Source: Iphinoe sp. HA4291-MV1
GTDB lineage: Bacteria > Cyanobacteriota > Cyanobacteriia > Cyanobacteriales > Nostocaceae
Direction of reading: 5' to 3'
Length of the DNA: 64,000 nt
Assembly (NCBI GenBank): GCA_019359415.1
Contig: JAHHHH010000007.1
Span: forward strand, 1 to 64,000
This document shows positions 16,657-25,763 of the stretch, piece after piece. The notes below the pieces were generated by a model. The model made no database searches, was not told the DNA's origin, and worked only from the letters and a program-made list of their open reading frames with translations. Position 1 is the stretch's first letter, and every line of letters begins with the position of its first letter. The position numbers and the translations under genes are program-made.

Positions 16657-17610
16657 CTATTTTTCATATTGTTCGTATGCAGCGACTATGCGCTGAACAA
16701 GGGGATGGCGTACAACATCTTTTTGAGAGAATTCACAAAAGGCTATGTCTTCAACATGTTTTAGAACTTGTAAAGCGACTGTTAATCCAGATTGTTGGTT
16801 GGCTGGTAAGTCGGTTTGTGTCATATCACCTGTAATCACCATACGGGAATGGAAACCCAAACGAGTTAAAACCATTTTTATTTGAGCTGGTGTGGTGTTT
16901 TGAGCCTCATCGACGATGACAAAAGCGTTGTTGAGTGTCCGTCCCCGCATATACGCCAAGGGAGCAACTTCAATGACGCCTCTTTCCATCAATGATGGGA
17001 CTTTTTCTGGATCAATAAATTCGTTGATAGCATCGTAGAGTGGACGCAAATAGGGGTTAACTTTTTGCTGCAAGTCTCCTGGCAAAAAACCAAGTCTTTC
17101 GCCAGCTTCAACAGCAGGACGAGTTAAAATCACCCGTTCAAATTGGTTGGCGAGGAGTGCTTGTACGGCGACGACAACTGCGAGGAAAGTCTTACCAGTA
17201 CCTGCAGGACCTGTACAAAAAGTTAAATCCCGCTTGCGTAGCGCTTCGATATACTGTCTTTGTCGGAAGGTTTTGGCGCGGACTTCCTCACCTTTACGCG
17301 TTCGAGCAAGAACATCCCGTTGTAAATCTTGCAGTTCCTCTTCACGATGGGTATCTAAGGCATGACGAGCTGTTAATATATCTGTACTAGAGATACTATT
17401 GCCTTTACTCCAAAGGTCTTCAAGCGATCGCACCAATCGACTAGCTAAGTCAATTTGCTTTTCTGTGCCCGAAATATACAGTTCTTGTCCCCGCAGAACT
17501 ATAGTAGCTCCTGTTTGTCGCGCCAAAGTTTTGAGATTTTCTTCCCCTTCCCCTGCTAGTGCGATCGCACTTGGAATGTTGGGCATTTCAATAGTTAAGG
17601 CACCTGCCAT
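16657..17610 (-). CDS. phoH: PhoH-family ATPase
   Basis: Cytosolic PhoH-like P-loop ATPase, a family linked to RNA metabolism. Residues about 15-80 resemble a KH-like RNA-binding region (LKTLARQTGATIVLRGQEL). The ATPase core has Walker A GPAGTGKT, RPAVEAGERLGFLPGDL, Walker B AFVIVDEAQN, and SRMVITGDMTQTDLP. At 317 residues it is the usual length. In several cyanobacteria I recall the order ffh, rpsP, KH gene, phoH; here rpsU, a tnpB remnant and repeats lie between the KH gene and phoH. A remote link to phosphate starvation is not supported by anything here. Confidence 0.93.
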   Translation of the reverse strand: MAGALTIEMPNIPSAIALAGEGEENLKTLARQTGATIVLRGQELYISGTEKQIDLASRLVRSLEDLWSKGNSISSTDILTARHALDTHREEELQDLQRDVLARTRKGEEVRAKTFRQRQYIEALRKRDLTFCTGPAGTGKTFLAVVVAVQALLANQFERVILTRPAVEAGERLGFLPGDLQQKVNPYLRPLYDAINEFIDPEKVPSLMERGVIEVAPLAYMRGRTLNNAFVIVDEAQNTTPAQIKMVLTRLGFHSRMVITGDMTQTDLPANQQSGLTVALQVLKHVEDIAFCEFSQKDVVRHPLVQRIVAAYEQYEK

Positions 17611-17875
17611 AATAAGTTCAAAATTCGCTCATTCAAAGTTCAAAATTAAAAATCCAATTCCCCATGCCCAATTCCCAATTCCCTGTTAAGCGTTCCCTGT
17701 TCCCTTTTAAATATTTACAACATTTGCGTCTAAATAAGACTTGGTTAGGGAAAATAGAGACGCGATTCTGCGCATCTCTATTTTGGCTTGGTTTGATTTA
17801 TAACTGCTTTCAAACCTTTACTTGAACACCTAGCTTGCACTGGTTAACCGCTATAACTAAAGACATTGCTTTGAT
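17611..17875. other. intergenic region with heptamer repeats
   Basis: Short runs of TTCAAAA, ATTCCCA and GTTCCCT-type heptamers lie at 17619-17705. A hairpin AGAGACGCGATTCTGCGCATCTCT (about 17755-17780) ends in TTTTGG and is a possible terminator for rpsU. No gene seen. Confidence 0.45.
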
Positions 17876-18052
17876 TTAGTAGCGACCACCTTTGCGTGCG
17901 GCTTCCGCTTTGCGCTTACGACGCAGACTGGGTTTTTCGTATCTTTCCCGGCGCTTGACTTCGGATAAAATTCCAGCTTTTTGAATTTTCTTTTTAAAAC
18001 GCCTTAATGCCGAGTCAATTGACTCATTCTCACCCAAACGGACTTCAGCCAC
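17876..18052 (-). CDS. rpsU: 30S ribosomal protein S21
   Basis: Small basic ribosomal protein of the 30S platform, near the anti-Shine-Dalgarno region. The sequence [18 protein letters not shown] is the S21 signature, followed by [17 protein letters not shown] and the arginine-lysine tail. GTG at 18052 is chosen as start because GGAGGTGGAA lies just upstream and it gives the usual 58 residues; a longer open frame upstream has no homology that I recognise. Confidence 0.93.
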   Translation of the reverse strand: MAEVRLGENESIDSALRRFKKKIQKAGILSEVKRRERYEKPSLRRKRKAEAARKGGRY

Positions 18053-18241
18053 TCCCTGGTTCCACCTCCTTACAGAGATTATCTGAGTTATGTACAACCG
18101 TTATATAATTCCTACCCAAAGTTACCCACTATTGGAAATCTCTACCTTTGGGCTTCGATTAATTCCTGCTTCTCAAGCGCGGAGACGCTCCGCGAACATC
18201 CTGGTAGTGTCGGCACTATCCAGTCCACAGGCATTCACCAC

Positions 18242-18654
18242 CTAACTGGCGGATACGTACAAATGTTTCAGATTGATTGCTGCGTTTAGGTCACGGTCAA
18301 TGACGAAACCGCAGTGACCACACTCAAACACTCGCTCTTTCAAGGTCAGTGTTTCTTTTTTTGTTCCACAGTTGGAGCAAGCCTTGGAACTTGGAAACCA
18401 GCGGTCAACTACAACAAGCTTGGAACCGTAGAGTTCACATTTGTAGGTTAGCTGGCGACGAAACTCATAAAATCCCATATCCTGGATACTTTTCGCGCTT
18501 TTTATGGTTAGCCAACATGCCCGATACGTTGAGGTCTTCAATCACTACTGTGCCGTGGTTCTTGGCAAGCAGAGTCGTGAGTTTGTGCAACGTATCTTTG
18601 CGGATGTTGGTTATTTTTCTGTGCAACCTAGCAATCTTGATTTGGGTCTTTTTC
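18242..18654 (-). pseudogene. tnpB: frameshifted C-terminal remnant of a TnpB nuclease
   Basis: Two frames together encode the last third of a TnpB. Upstream is IKIARLHRKITNIRKDT, then the RuvC-II block GTVVIEDLNVSGMLANH. After a one-base slip in AACCATAAAAAGC comes SIQDMGFYEFRRQL, the zinc ribbon CSNCGTKKETL...CGHCG and the RuvC-III block DRDLNAAINL. The N-terminal two thirds are missing and the 3' end decays into palindromic repeats (GCGGAGACGCTCCGC). This is unrelated in sequence to the tnpB fragment at the window start. It sits between rpsU and the KH-protein gene and probably separated the old ffh-to-phoH cluster. Confidence 0.85.
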
Positions 18655-18799
18655 CCTCACCCTTACCCTCTCCCAAAGGGAGAAGGGTTGAGGATGAGGG
18701 CAATTCATTCTTAGATTCAGCAACGCCCAAATCTGGTCACTTTTCACCTTTTCTTGTGAGAGAAGGTTGAGGTATCAAGCATGCACGAAAGGATAAAAG

Positions 18800-18989
18800 C
18801 TGCTATATAAATCCTAGACAAGTCTAGACACTTTACTTCTTACTTCATAGGGAGCATGGGAGCGGTTATCCCTCAGTAAGCTTTCACGCCTTAGTCAGGC
18901 GCGATACGCCACATGCTTCTCCTTGCCCAGACGCGCAAGGGACAAGCCGGGAAACTAAGCGTCGAGCAGTGGCTCAAGTTAATTGCTCA
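18800..18989. repeat. structured repeat, copy A (190 bp)
   Basis: Near-identical to the segment at 19971-20183. It contains stems AGCATG/CATGCT, GCGCGATACGC-type loops and CCTTG-CCCAGACGCG-CAAGG, and ends AGTGGCTCAAGTTAATTGCTCA. No frame spans it. The pairing is kept between copies despite base changes, so it may be an RNA-like structure or an element end. It lies 70 bp beyond the stop of the KH-protein gene. Confidence 0.75.
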
Positions 18990-19059
18990 ATGACTCTTTA
19001 TTTCACTTCATACGATCTTTACACTTGAGACTTGACTTGGCATCATATCTCATTTAAAC

Positions 19060-19491
19060 CTAGCGGTAGCGTGATCTAGCAATAGGTTTGTGTCCATTTC
19101 CACGTCTTTCTCTGGGTTTTGGCGGCGGTAATCGCTCTTCCCCGTCGTCATCAAAAGACAAGCCATCCCGACTACCAGCAGTGCTGCCATAGATGTCCAG
19201 GTACACTGAGTGTCCAGTTGCTGCTGCTGCTGCGGCAACCACGGTGCGAATCGCCTGAATATTGCGTCCACCCCGACCAAACACTTTTCCTTTATCTGAG
19301 CTTTCAAAGGCAATGCGAATCCAAGCACGGTTGCGAGTGTAAGACATTTCACAATCGACACTCAAGGACTCTGGAGAATCTAAAAACGGTTGTATTAAAA
19401 ACCGTACCAGTTCAACGTAGTCAGGACTGGTTGTGGAGGATTTTGTTCCGATTTTATGATGAGGCTTTTGCACTGACCTGTTCAAAGACAT
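19060..19491 (-). CDS. KH-domain RNA-binding protein (KhpA/YlqC type)
   Basis: Small KH protein with the nucleic-acid-binding GxxG loop in [16 protein letters not shown]. The N-terminal part ([19 protein letters not shown], then LSVDCEMS) is typical of the KhpA group; the tail is basic and disordered ([15 protein letters not shown]). The start at 19491 ([10 protein letters not shown]) matches relatives I recall and overlaps the end of rpsP by 38 bp, implying coupled translation; the open frame extends further but without homology. The order ffh, rpsP, KH suits a translation or RNA-processing operon. The gene may bind 16S rRNA precursor, by analogy only. Confidence 0.88.
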   Translation of the reverse strand: MSLNRSVQKPHHKIGTKSSTTSPDYVELVRFLIQPFLDSPESLSVDCEMSYTRNRAWIRIAFESSDKGKVFGRGGRNIQAIRTVVAAAAAATGHSVYLDIYGSTAGSRDGLSFDDDGEERLPPPKPRERRGNGHKPIARSRYR

Positions 19492-19714
19492 TGGCTTTTT
19501 GCAGGATGCGACGTACGGTATCAGTCGGTTGCGCACCCTGTTGTAGTCGCTTGACGATACTGGGAACATCCAGTCGTACTTCGTCAGTTCTGGGGTTATA
19601 AAAACCCAGTTCTTCTAGAGGACGACCATCGCGGCGAGCGAGGCTGTGAATAGCGATTATGCGGTAACTCGCTTCCCGCTTTTTACCGTATCGCTTCAAG
19701 CGCAGTTTAATCAT
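19454..19714 (-). CDS. rpsP: 30S ribosomal protein S16
   Basis: The 86-residue protein starts [20 protein letters not shown] and carries [16 protein letters not shown], the S16 signature. It binds 16S rRNA in the 30S body. The gene is on the same strand as ffh and the KH gene; it overlaps the KH gene start. The 470 bp between it and ffh contain a 213-bp structured repeat and a short hairpin near 19850-19870, so it may have its own promoter. Confidence 0.95.
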   Translation of the reverse strand: MIKLRLKRYGKKREASYRIIAIHSLARRDGRPLEELGFYNPRTDEVRLDVPSIVKRLQQGAQPTDTVRRILQKANVFEQVSAKASS

Positions 19715-19970
19715 GGTTAAGAAATCATTCTCCTGTTTCTAGGAATCCGTTTGCAGTTAATTTATTGGGAAGTTACATGAGCGTGAAATTTCCCGAAGAC
19801 AGTTCCAAGGGCAATGTTAGTCCTGGTGAAAACAGTCTATCTATATTATGTAGGCTCCTCCCATTGGGTAGGCGGCTGAACTTGGTGATGCTAAAATAAG
19901 CATTTTAGCACTTGCTAAGTGTCAGGTGTTAGTTGCTATCTGTTATTTGTGAGTGACAACCAATCACTAA

Positions 19971-20183
19971 CTGCTATATAAATCCTAGACAAGTCTAGAC
20001 ACTTTACTTCTTACTTCATAGGGAGCATGGGAGCGGTTATCCCGCGCTAACGCGCCGCTGCGCTAACAGTAAGCTTTCACGCCTTAGCCAGGCGCGATAC
20101 GCCACATGCTTGTTCCTTGCCCAGACGCGCAAGGAACAAGCCGGGAAACTAAGCGTCGAGCAGTGGCTCAAGTTAATTGCTCA
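19971..20183. repeat. structured repeat, copy B (213 bp)
   Basis: Second copy of the 18800 element. It differs mainly by a 23-bp net insertion (CGCGCTAACGCGCCGCTGCGC) after GGTTATCCC and by a better-paired stem, GTTCCTTG-CCCAGACGCG-CAAGGAAC. It ends 3 bp before the ffh stop codon. Confidence 0.75.
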
Positions 20184-20186
20184 TAA

Positions 20187-21641
20187 CTAAAGCGTACCGA
20201 AGCCTTTCTTCTTTTTGTCTTTCTTCGGCTTCTTTTTTGAGCCAGCACCACCAGTGTAACCTCGCCAACCAGGGGGAGCTGGACGGTTACCAGCAGCGGC
20301 GGGGCTATCCATCCCACCAAACATTCCTGGCATACCAGGGAAGCGCCCTTGACCCATTTGCTGCATCATATTACGCATTCTTTGGAAGTCACTCACCAGT
20401 TTACTGACATCTGTCTCCTTATAGCCAGCTCCATTAGCGATGCGCCGCCGCCTACTAGGAGAACTTGCCAGCAAATCTGGGTTTTGGCGCTCTTGACGCG
20501 TCATGGAATTAATCATCGCTTCACAGCGCTTCAGCTGGGTTTCTCCTTGCCTGAGTTGGTCATCTGACAGCTTGTTCATCCCAGGAATGAGTTTGATGAT
20601 GCCTCCCAGCGAACCCATGTTCTTGAGCAAGCGCATTTGCTTGAGAAAGTCGGTAAAGTCGAAGTTCGCTGCTAGGATTTTCTCCTGCATTTTCTGGGCA
20701 TCGGCAAGGTCAATTTCTTCCTGAGCCTTTTCTACCAAGGTCAGAACATCGCCCATCCCTAAAATGCGCGATGCCATACGCTCAGGATAAAACGGTTGTA
20801 AAGCCTCAACCTTTTCACCCACACCGACAAACTTAATAGGTGCTCCTGAGATATGCCGCACAGACAGTGCTGCCCCACCCCGGCTATCGCCATCCAACTT
20901 CGTGAGAATTGCACCAGTGATCCCAATCTGTTCATGGAAAGTACGGGTCAGATTGGCGGCTTCTTGACCAGTCATAGCGTCCACCACCAAGAGAGTTTCA
21001 TGGGGTTGAACAGTTTCTTTGATGCCGGCTAATTCCGCCATCATGTCTTCATCAATTTGTAAGCGACCCGCAGTATCAATAATGACTGTATCAATACCTT
21101 CTGCTTTGCCATGTTCCACGCCCTGTCGCGCAATTTCAACTGGGTCAGCATCAGATCCTAGCTCAAAGACTGGCACGTCAATTTGTTTACCTAGCGTGAC
21201 CAGCTGGTCGATCGCTGCTGGACGATACACGTCTGTTGCTACCATTAAGCAGCTACGTTCTAATTTACGTAGATGCAAGGCTAACTTGGCAGTAGCAGTC
21301 GTTTTCCCAGTCCCTTGCAACCCTGCCATCAGGACAACTGTAGGAGACTGATCAGCTTGTGCTAAAGGAACATTCTCTTCCCCCATCACTTCTAAGAGTT
21401 CATCGTAGACAATTTTGATGAACTGTTGGTCGGGTCGTACGCCAGCGATGACCTCAGATCCCAGTGCCTTAGTTTCAACTTCGGTGACAAAATCTTTAAC
21501 TACCTGGAGATTAACATCTGCTTCCAAGAGAGCACGACGCACTTCCCGCAAAGCTTCTTCAATATTAGATTGGGAGATTTTATCTTGACCCCGGAGTTTT
21601 TTCCAGGCACCTTCTAAACGGTCAGCTAGTGCTTCAAACAT
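20187..21641 (-). CDS. ffh: signal recognition particle protein (SRP54)
   Basis: GTPase that binds signal sequences and SRP RNA and targets ribosomes to the membrane with FtsY. The N-domain is residues 1-90. The G domain has GLQGTGKTTATAKLA, DTAGRLQIDEDM and TKLDGDSRGGAAL. The methionine-rich M domain (about 325-440) contains SMTRQERQNPDLL and SRRRRIANGAG, followed by a glycine and lysine-rich tail. At 484 residues it is full length. It is the first gene of the leftward ffh-rpsP-KH cluster. Confidence 0.97.
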   Translation of the reverse strand: MFEALADRLEGAWKKLRGQDKISQSNIEEALREVRRALLEADVNLQVVKDFVTEVETKALGSEVIAGVRPDQQFIKIVYDELLEVMGEENVPLAQADQSPTVVLMAGLQGTGKTTATAKLALHLRKLERSCLMVATDVYRPAAIDQLVTLGKQIDVPVFELGSDADPVEIARQGVEHGKAEGIDTVIIDTAGRLQIDEDMMAELAGIKETVQPHETLLVVDAMTGQEAANLTRTFHEQIGITGAILTKLDGDSRGGAALSVRHISGAPIKFVGVGEKVEALQPFYPERMASRILGMGDVLTLVEKAQEEIDLADAQKMQEKILAANFDFTDFLKQMRLLKNMGSLGGIIKLIPGMNKLSDDQLRQGETQLKRCEAMINSMTRQERQNPDLLASSPSRRRRIANGAGYKETDVSKLVSDFQRMRNMMQQMGQGRFPGMPGMFGGMDSPAAAGNRPAPPGWRGYTGGAGSKKKPKKDKKKKGFGTL

Positions 21642-21865
21642 AATGAGTTAAGTTACACCTTCGTTAGCCAGCAGAGTTTGCATGCGATATATATAGCTTA
21701 GTGTTTTTTAGTTTGACTGTAGAGAGAACTCAATCCTGATAACCTTAACTGCGATACGCGCTCTAACTCGTCTCAATCCGATCTAGGCGATTACCTGGTT
21801 ATTCTGCTGAGTTTGTCATGCCCGCCCTCTTGCCTTTTGCTTTTTTAGTCACTCAAAAGACTTTT

Positions 21866-23248
21866 TTAACTATTCATTAAATTTTCTATCTCACTAGCTT
21901 TTGTTGGCAATGCCGCAGTTAAAACTTCGCTACCTTCTTGTGTCACTAAAACATCATCCTCAATGCGAATTCCTCGTACGTCGGCAAACTGAGATAATCG
22001 CTCCCAATTCACCACATTCCCATATTTTGCTCGCCGATCGCCATCGTTTAAAATCGCTGGAACTTGATAAAATCCTGGCTCAATTGTGACTAACATTCCT
22101 GGACGTAAAGGGCGATTTAAGCGCAGGTATCCCCAACCAAAGCGGTTGCTCCTTATACGTCCCTCATCATAACCTGCTAAATCTTCTCCCAAGTCTTCCA
22201 TATCATGGACATCTAAACCCAGTAAATGACCAATTCCGTGGGGAAAAAAGAGCGTATGGGCGTCCATTTCTACTAAGTCTTGCGAGTTTCCTTGCAAAAT
22301 GCCTAAGTTGACTAAACCTTCTGTAATGACAGTACAGGCGAGTAAATGTAAGTCTTGATACTCCACACCCGGGTGTATCTTAGCTATACAAGCATCATGA
22401 GCGGCTAGTACAATATCATAAATATCTCTTTGGGTAGGTGAAAACTTCCCACTAACAGACCAAGTGCGAGTGACATCAGCTGCCCAACCCATCTCGGTTT
22501 CTGCGCCAACATCAACAAGCAACAAGTCACCCGGTTGCAATGAGTGGTGATATTGCTCGTTGTGCAGAATTTCGCCGTGAACAGTCACAATACTGTTGTA
22601 GGATGTAGTCATGTTATTGGCGATCAAAACTTGCTCCATCGCTGCACGAACTTCTGCTTCAATTTGGGCATGAGTCGTAGCTGCCATACCAGCTTTGTGT
22701 GCCTCTACAGTCACGGCTGCAGCTTTTCGCAATTCAGTTAACGCACCCTCATCATGAATGAGGCGTAACGAGATCATTGCCTTCGCTAACTCCAAGTCGA
22801 TTTCTTGGGGTGGCTTTTGCGGCAAAACCCATCTGTTCAAAATTTGTGACTGTTGCGTCCAAGTGGCGGCGTCCTGCACAGCAATTGTTGCTGCCCCTTG
22901 TGTCCACAATTCCAATTCTGCCATTGGTCTTGCAGCGTCTGCTCCAATTCTCTGAGCAATCTCCTCACGCGTTGGCATTTCTCCATGCCAAAGGGCGCTT
23001 TCTGGTTGGGGATCATCCATGAAGAGTTCTAGCTTTCCTGCTGCAAGGCGAATTGCTGTGTTGGGCAATGGAAGTCCTGCAAAGTAGAGGAAATGACTGT
23101 TTGCTCGGAAGGGAAAGACATTTGCTGGATAGTTACGTGGACTGCTACTTCCTGACCAGAGAATGGCGGGAAAATCAATGAGGTTGGCTAGTCGTTGTCG
23201 GCGATCGCGTAGAGTCTCAATGAGAGAGTTAGAGGTTTTTTGTATCAT
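21866..23248 (-). CDS. pepP: Xaa-Pro aminopeptidase (peptidase M24B)
   Basis: Metallo-aminopeptidase that removes N-terminal residues before proline. The N-terminal creatinase-like domain (1-170) is followed by the pita-bread fold, with the five metal ligands in LLVDVGAET, AADVTRTW, HGIGHLLGLDVHD, TIEPGFY and GIRIEDDVLV. The start at 23248 (MIQKTSNSL) is preferred over the in-frame 23275 because the extra nine residues are hydrophobic and unlike the family. Cytosolic, no neighbours in an obvious operon. Confidence 0.9.
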   Translation of the reverse strand: MIQKTSNSLIETLRDRRQRLANLIDFPAILWSGSSSPRNYPANVFPFRANSHFLYFAGLPLPNTAIRLAAGKLELFMDDPQPESALWHGEMPTREEIAQRIGADAARPMAELELWTQGAATIAVQDAATWTQQSQILNRWVLPQKPPQEIDLELAKAMISLRLIHDEGALTELRKAAAVTVEAHKAGMAATTHAQIEAEVRAAMEQVLIANNMTTSYNSIVTVHGEILHNEQYHHSLQPGDLLLVDVGAETEMGWAADVTRTWSVSGKFSPTQRDIYDIVLAAHDACIAKIHPGVEYQDLHLLACTVITEGLVNLGILQGNSQDLVEMDAHTLFFPHGIGHLLGLDVHDMEDLGEDLAGYDEGRIRSNRFGWGYLRLNRPLRPGMLVTIEPGFYQVPAILNDGDRRAKYGNVVNWERLSQFADVRGIRIEDDVLVTQEGSEVLTAALPTKASEIENLMNS

Positions 23249-23400
23249 AATCTGGGAAATGAAAGCAAATGTCAAAAACTAGGGGTGTAGGGGAAATAAG
23301 AGCATGGGGGCTTGTACCCATCAGCAGTTAGGACCACCATGACATACTAGGACTTTGTAGACAGAGCCTAGTCATAATTTTGCTTAAGACACGATGGAAT

Positions 23401-23745
23401 TAAGACTAGCCCTTTCAAGGTGAGCATATGTACTATCATAATCTCTACCGCATTTCAGGCATCAGCGGGAATTACAGAAAAAATTTTTGGATGTAAATTA
23501 AGCGATCGCGATCGCTTAATTTACATAAAACTTACGCACCATCTGCCAGAAACCCGGTTTATTCGTTCGTATTTGGTTACTAAACAGACGATTTTTGGTA
23601 GAAACCGGGTTTCTTTGCGTAAGTCCTGTTACAGTCCAAAAATCAGGAGTTTAATACATAGATTTTTTATTCAATTCCAGACAATGCCTGAAATGCTTCA
23701 AAAATCGTGATAGTACATATGCTTACCTTGAAAGGGCTGGTCCTA
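23401..23745. mobile_element. 345-bp MITE with 38-bp terminal inverted repeats
   Basis: The ends 23401-23438 and 23708-23745 are inverted repeats over 38 bases with three mismatches, both starting with TA. Inside is a perfect 36-bp palindrome (23491-23526) built on two overlapping HIP1 octamers, and a GAAACCCGGTTT...AAACCGGGTTTC pair. No transposase frame exists. The TA ends suggest mobilisation by an IS630/Tc1-type transposase. Confidence 0.8.
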
Positions 23746-23877
23746 TATTCTTGTGGTGTTTTAATTTGCTGGCGGATGTAGCCACCCATATTGTTACCAT
23801 CGGCATAGATGTAGGCAACAAAACCTGAAGGGCTGCTAGCGTTGCCGAGTTCTCTGAGCGATCGCGTACACTGATAT
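23746..23877 (-). pseudogene. short remnant resembling a Cas10/Cmr2 palm segment
   Basis: The minus strand reads LRELGNASSPSGFVAYIYAD, then GNNMGGYIRQQIKTPQEYR, in one frame ending at the MITE. The strand-DGN-MG-helix pattern matches the first palm strand of Cas10-type proteins, which often read YADGNxMG. Only about 40 residues survive and no cas gene or CRISPR array is nearby. The assignment rests on that motif from memory; another cyclase or polymerase-like palm is possible. Confidence 0.35.
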
Positions 23878-23904
23878 TAACAAGCTTTCATCACCAAGCG
23901 GACA

Positions 23905-24250
23905 ATGCCAGAAAACCCGCAAGACCAGAACACTCCCCTGACGCTGGAGAACTTTTGGAAGATTCTTGATTCCAAACTCGTTAGTTTAGGAACTCCTGCA
24001 GTTTTGGTTGGAGTAGCGCTTGATTTCGCACGCAAATCAGAATGGCAAAATGCTGGGCTTTGTGTGGTAGCAGCTGTTGCTGTTTGGTTTGTCATTAAGA
24101 TTTGTAACAAAATCGCTCCACGCATTGACAAATTACTGGACTGGATGTTGGACAATGCTGAAATTCTACTTCAGAATCTGTGGGCAAAGCTGACTTCTGA
24201 TTTTGAAGGCAAATATTATGAACGACTGAAGTTTGACTGTCGAGAGTGTC
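23905..24250 (+). pseudogene. N-terminal piece of a NACHT-type STAND protein
   Basis: The frame encodes a charged start, two hydrophobic segments (SLGTPAVLVGVALDF and CVVAAVAVWFVIKIC) and ends AKLTSDFEGKYYERLKFDCRE. From memory, this last block precedes the NACHT ATPase in cyanobacterial STAND proteins. Directly after it the sequence becomes the left end of an IscB-type element with GACCCCCGACTTGAAGTCGG. The matching C-terminal half of the same gene resumes after the element at about 24670. Confidence 0.65.
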
Positions 24251-24485
24251 AACGACCCCCGACTTGAAGTCGGGGGCTTCCAGCCAGAAGCCCTAGTTGA
24301 CCAGACTTAGTACTCCCTTGTACTACGTTCAGAGCAAGCGTTAAAGTTCCTACCTACGGATGCGTAGCTAGTCTGTAGCTCTAGAAAATCAGGATTAAAC
24401 ATCTGTAATGGGTTAAGGAAGTGTCCTGATTAAAGTACCGACTCTGAACATTGTCGAAGCTAACTTTACCCGAAAGGAGGGACTT
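24251..24485 (+). ncRNA. omega-RNA / HEARO-like region upstream of an iscB fragment
   Basis: About 235 bp without a frame lie between the NACHT fragment and the iscB start. The region begins with a strong hairpin (CCCCCGACTTGAAGTCGGGGG) and ends CCCGAAAGGAGGGACTT-ATG. HEARO/omega-RNAs lie just 5' of iscB, are of this size, and end in the ribosome-binding site. The class is assigned from position and length; I have not matched the structure model. Confidence 0.6.
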
Positions 24486-25763
24486 ATGTCCAAAATATTC
24501 GTTATTGATTCAGAAAAACGACCTTTAAATCCAATACATCCAGCACAGGCAAGGCAATTATTACGAAACAAAAAAGCAGCAGTTTTTAAAAGATTTCCGT
24601 TTACTTTAATCTTGAAAGAATACGTCGGTGATTCTACGGTATTGCCACTACGATTAAAGATTGACCCTGATGAAAGCAACCGTTCTCTGTCTACAAGACG
24701 AGTCGATTTATACAAAGAGATTTGTCAGGTGTTGTTGGAAAAACGACGGCGTGCAAAAGAATTATCCGTTTCTCTTTATGCTGAACAGAAACTGATTGTT
24801 TTGCGTTCTTTGGCGCTGAAGTTGATGGAAGCAAATACCCAGGCGTTTACCTTGGATGAATCTTCTTCTCGTGACAAAACATTCAAGCAAGCCAAAACAC
24901 TGATTCAGCAAAAATTAGCCACATTTCCAAATCAAACACTCACCCCAAAAGACTTTATCACTAGAGATGATCAAGGTGTGCGGGAGTTATTGAGCCAAAG
25001 AGAACAAGAAGAAATTTATGAGTTTGCTCACAAAACATTTCAAGAATATTTAGCGGCTGTTGCCATCACGAAATTTAATCAACAAGAAAAAAAAGAACTC
25101 TTACAGAACGTATTCGCTGACGATAAAACACTCTCTTGGTGGCGAGAAACCATTCGTTTTTGTGCCGCGCAGACTGATGCAAGTGATATCATTCAGGCTG
25201 CCTTGAATTATGCAACAGTTCCCGTGCTCACGCTTGCCTATCAGTGCAAGCAAGAAGCGCAACAAATTTCTTCTGAAAGTGTGCGACAACAGCTAGAAAA
25301 GAAGTTTGAAGAAGGACTAAAGTCTGAGAAACTAGATGAATTTACTCTGGCGGCGGAAGTGAAGCTTGCTTACCGCCTAAATCAGTTGAATCATGATTTG
25401 ACAGAGAGTAACTCTGAAACAGAAAGCTCCTATGCGATTGATAGCAGCTACATCACTCATGCAGAATATCAACTCTTTTTGAATGAGACAAATTCTCCCA
25501 CCAACTCTCCCACCACTGTTGATAACAAAAGACAAGTTGAACAACCCATCACTAATTTAAGCTTTTGGAATGCTAATCGTTTTTGTGCTTGGCTGAGTTT
25601 GAGAACTCGTAAAGAATTGGGAGAACCAGGAATCTGCTACAAAGCAGCGACACAAACAGAACAGCAACAACATCCCTGCGAGAAAGATAAAGAGTACGCC
25701 GACAAAGGAGGAATTCGGCTAAGGCTCATCCGGTTTCAAGTACCAACTCCTACGCACAACTAG
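24486..25763 (+). pseudogene. iscB N-terminus fused in frame to a STAND ATPase C-terminal part
   Basis: Residues 1-60 are the IscB PLMP domain and start of RuvC-I: SKIFVIDSEKRPLNP, HPAQARQLLRNKKAAV, then PLRLKIDPDES. The expected RuvC remainder, bridge helix and HNH are absent. From about residue 64 the protein switches to the region after a NACHT ATPase: STRRVDLYKEICQVLLEKRR, YEFAHKTFQEYLAAVAITKF and WWRETIRFCAAQTDASDIIQ. After about residue 315 come features of a formylglycine-enzyme-like domain (SYITHAEYQLFLNE, FWNANRFCAWLS, GGIRLRLIR). The frame is open but neither parent activity can remain. A deletion from inside iscB into the host gene explains it. Downstream a frameshift separates a GUN4 domain. 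Confidence 0.75.

Noticed and set aside
24486-25763. A genuine new fusion nuclease (IscB plus STAND)
   Set aside because: All IscB catalytic blocks after the first strand are missing and the STAND part lacks its P-loop, so a deletion product is the simpler reading.
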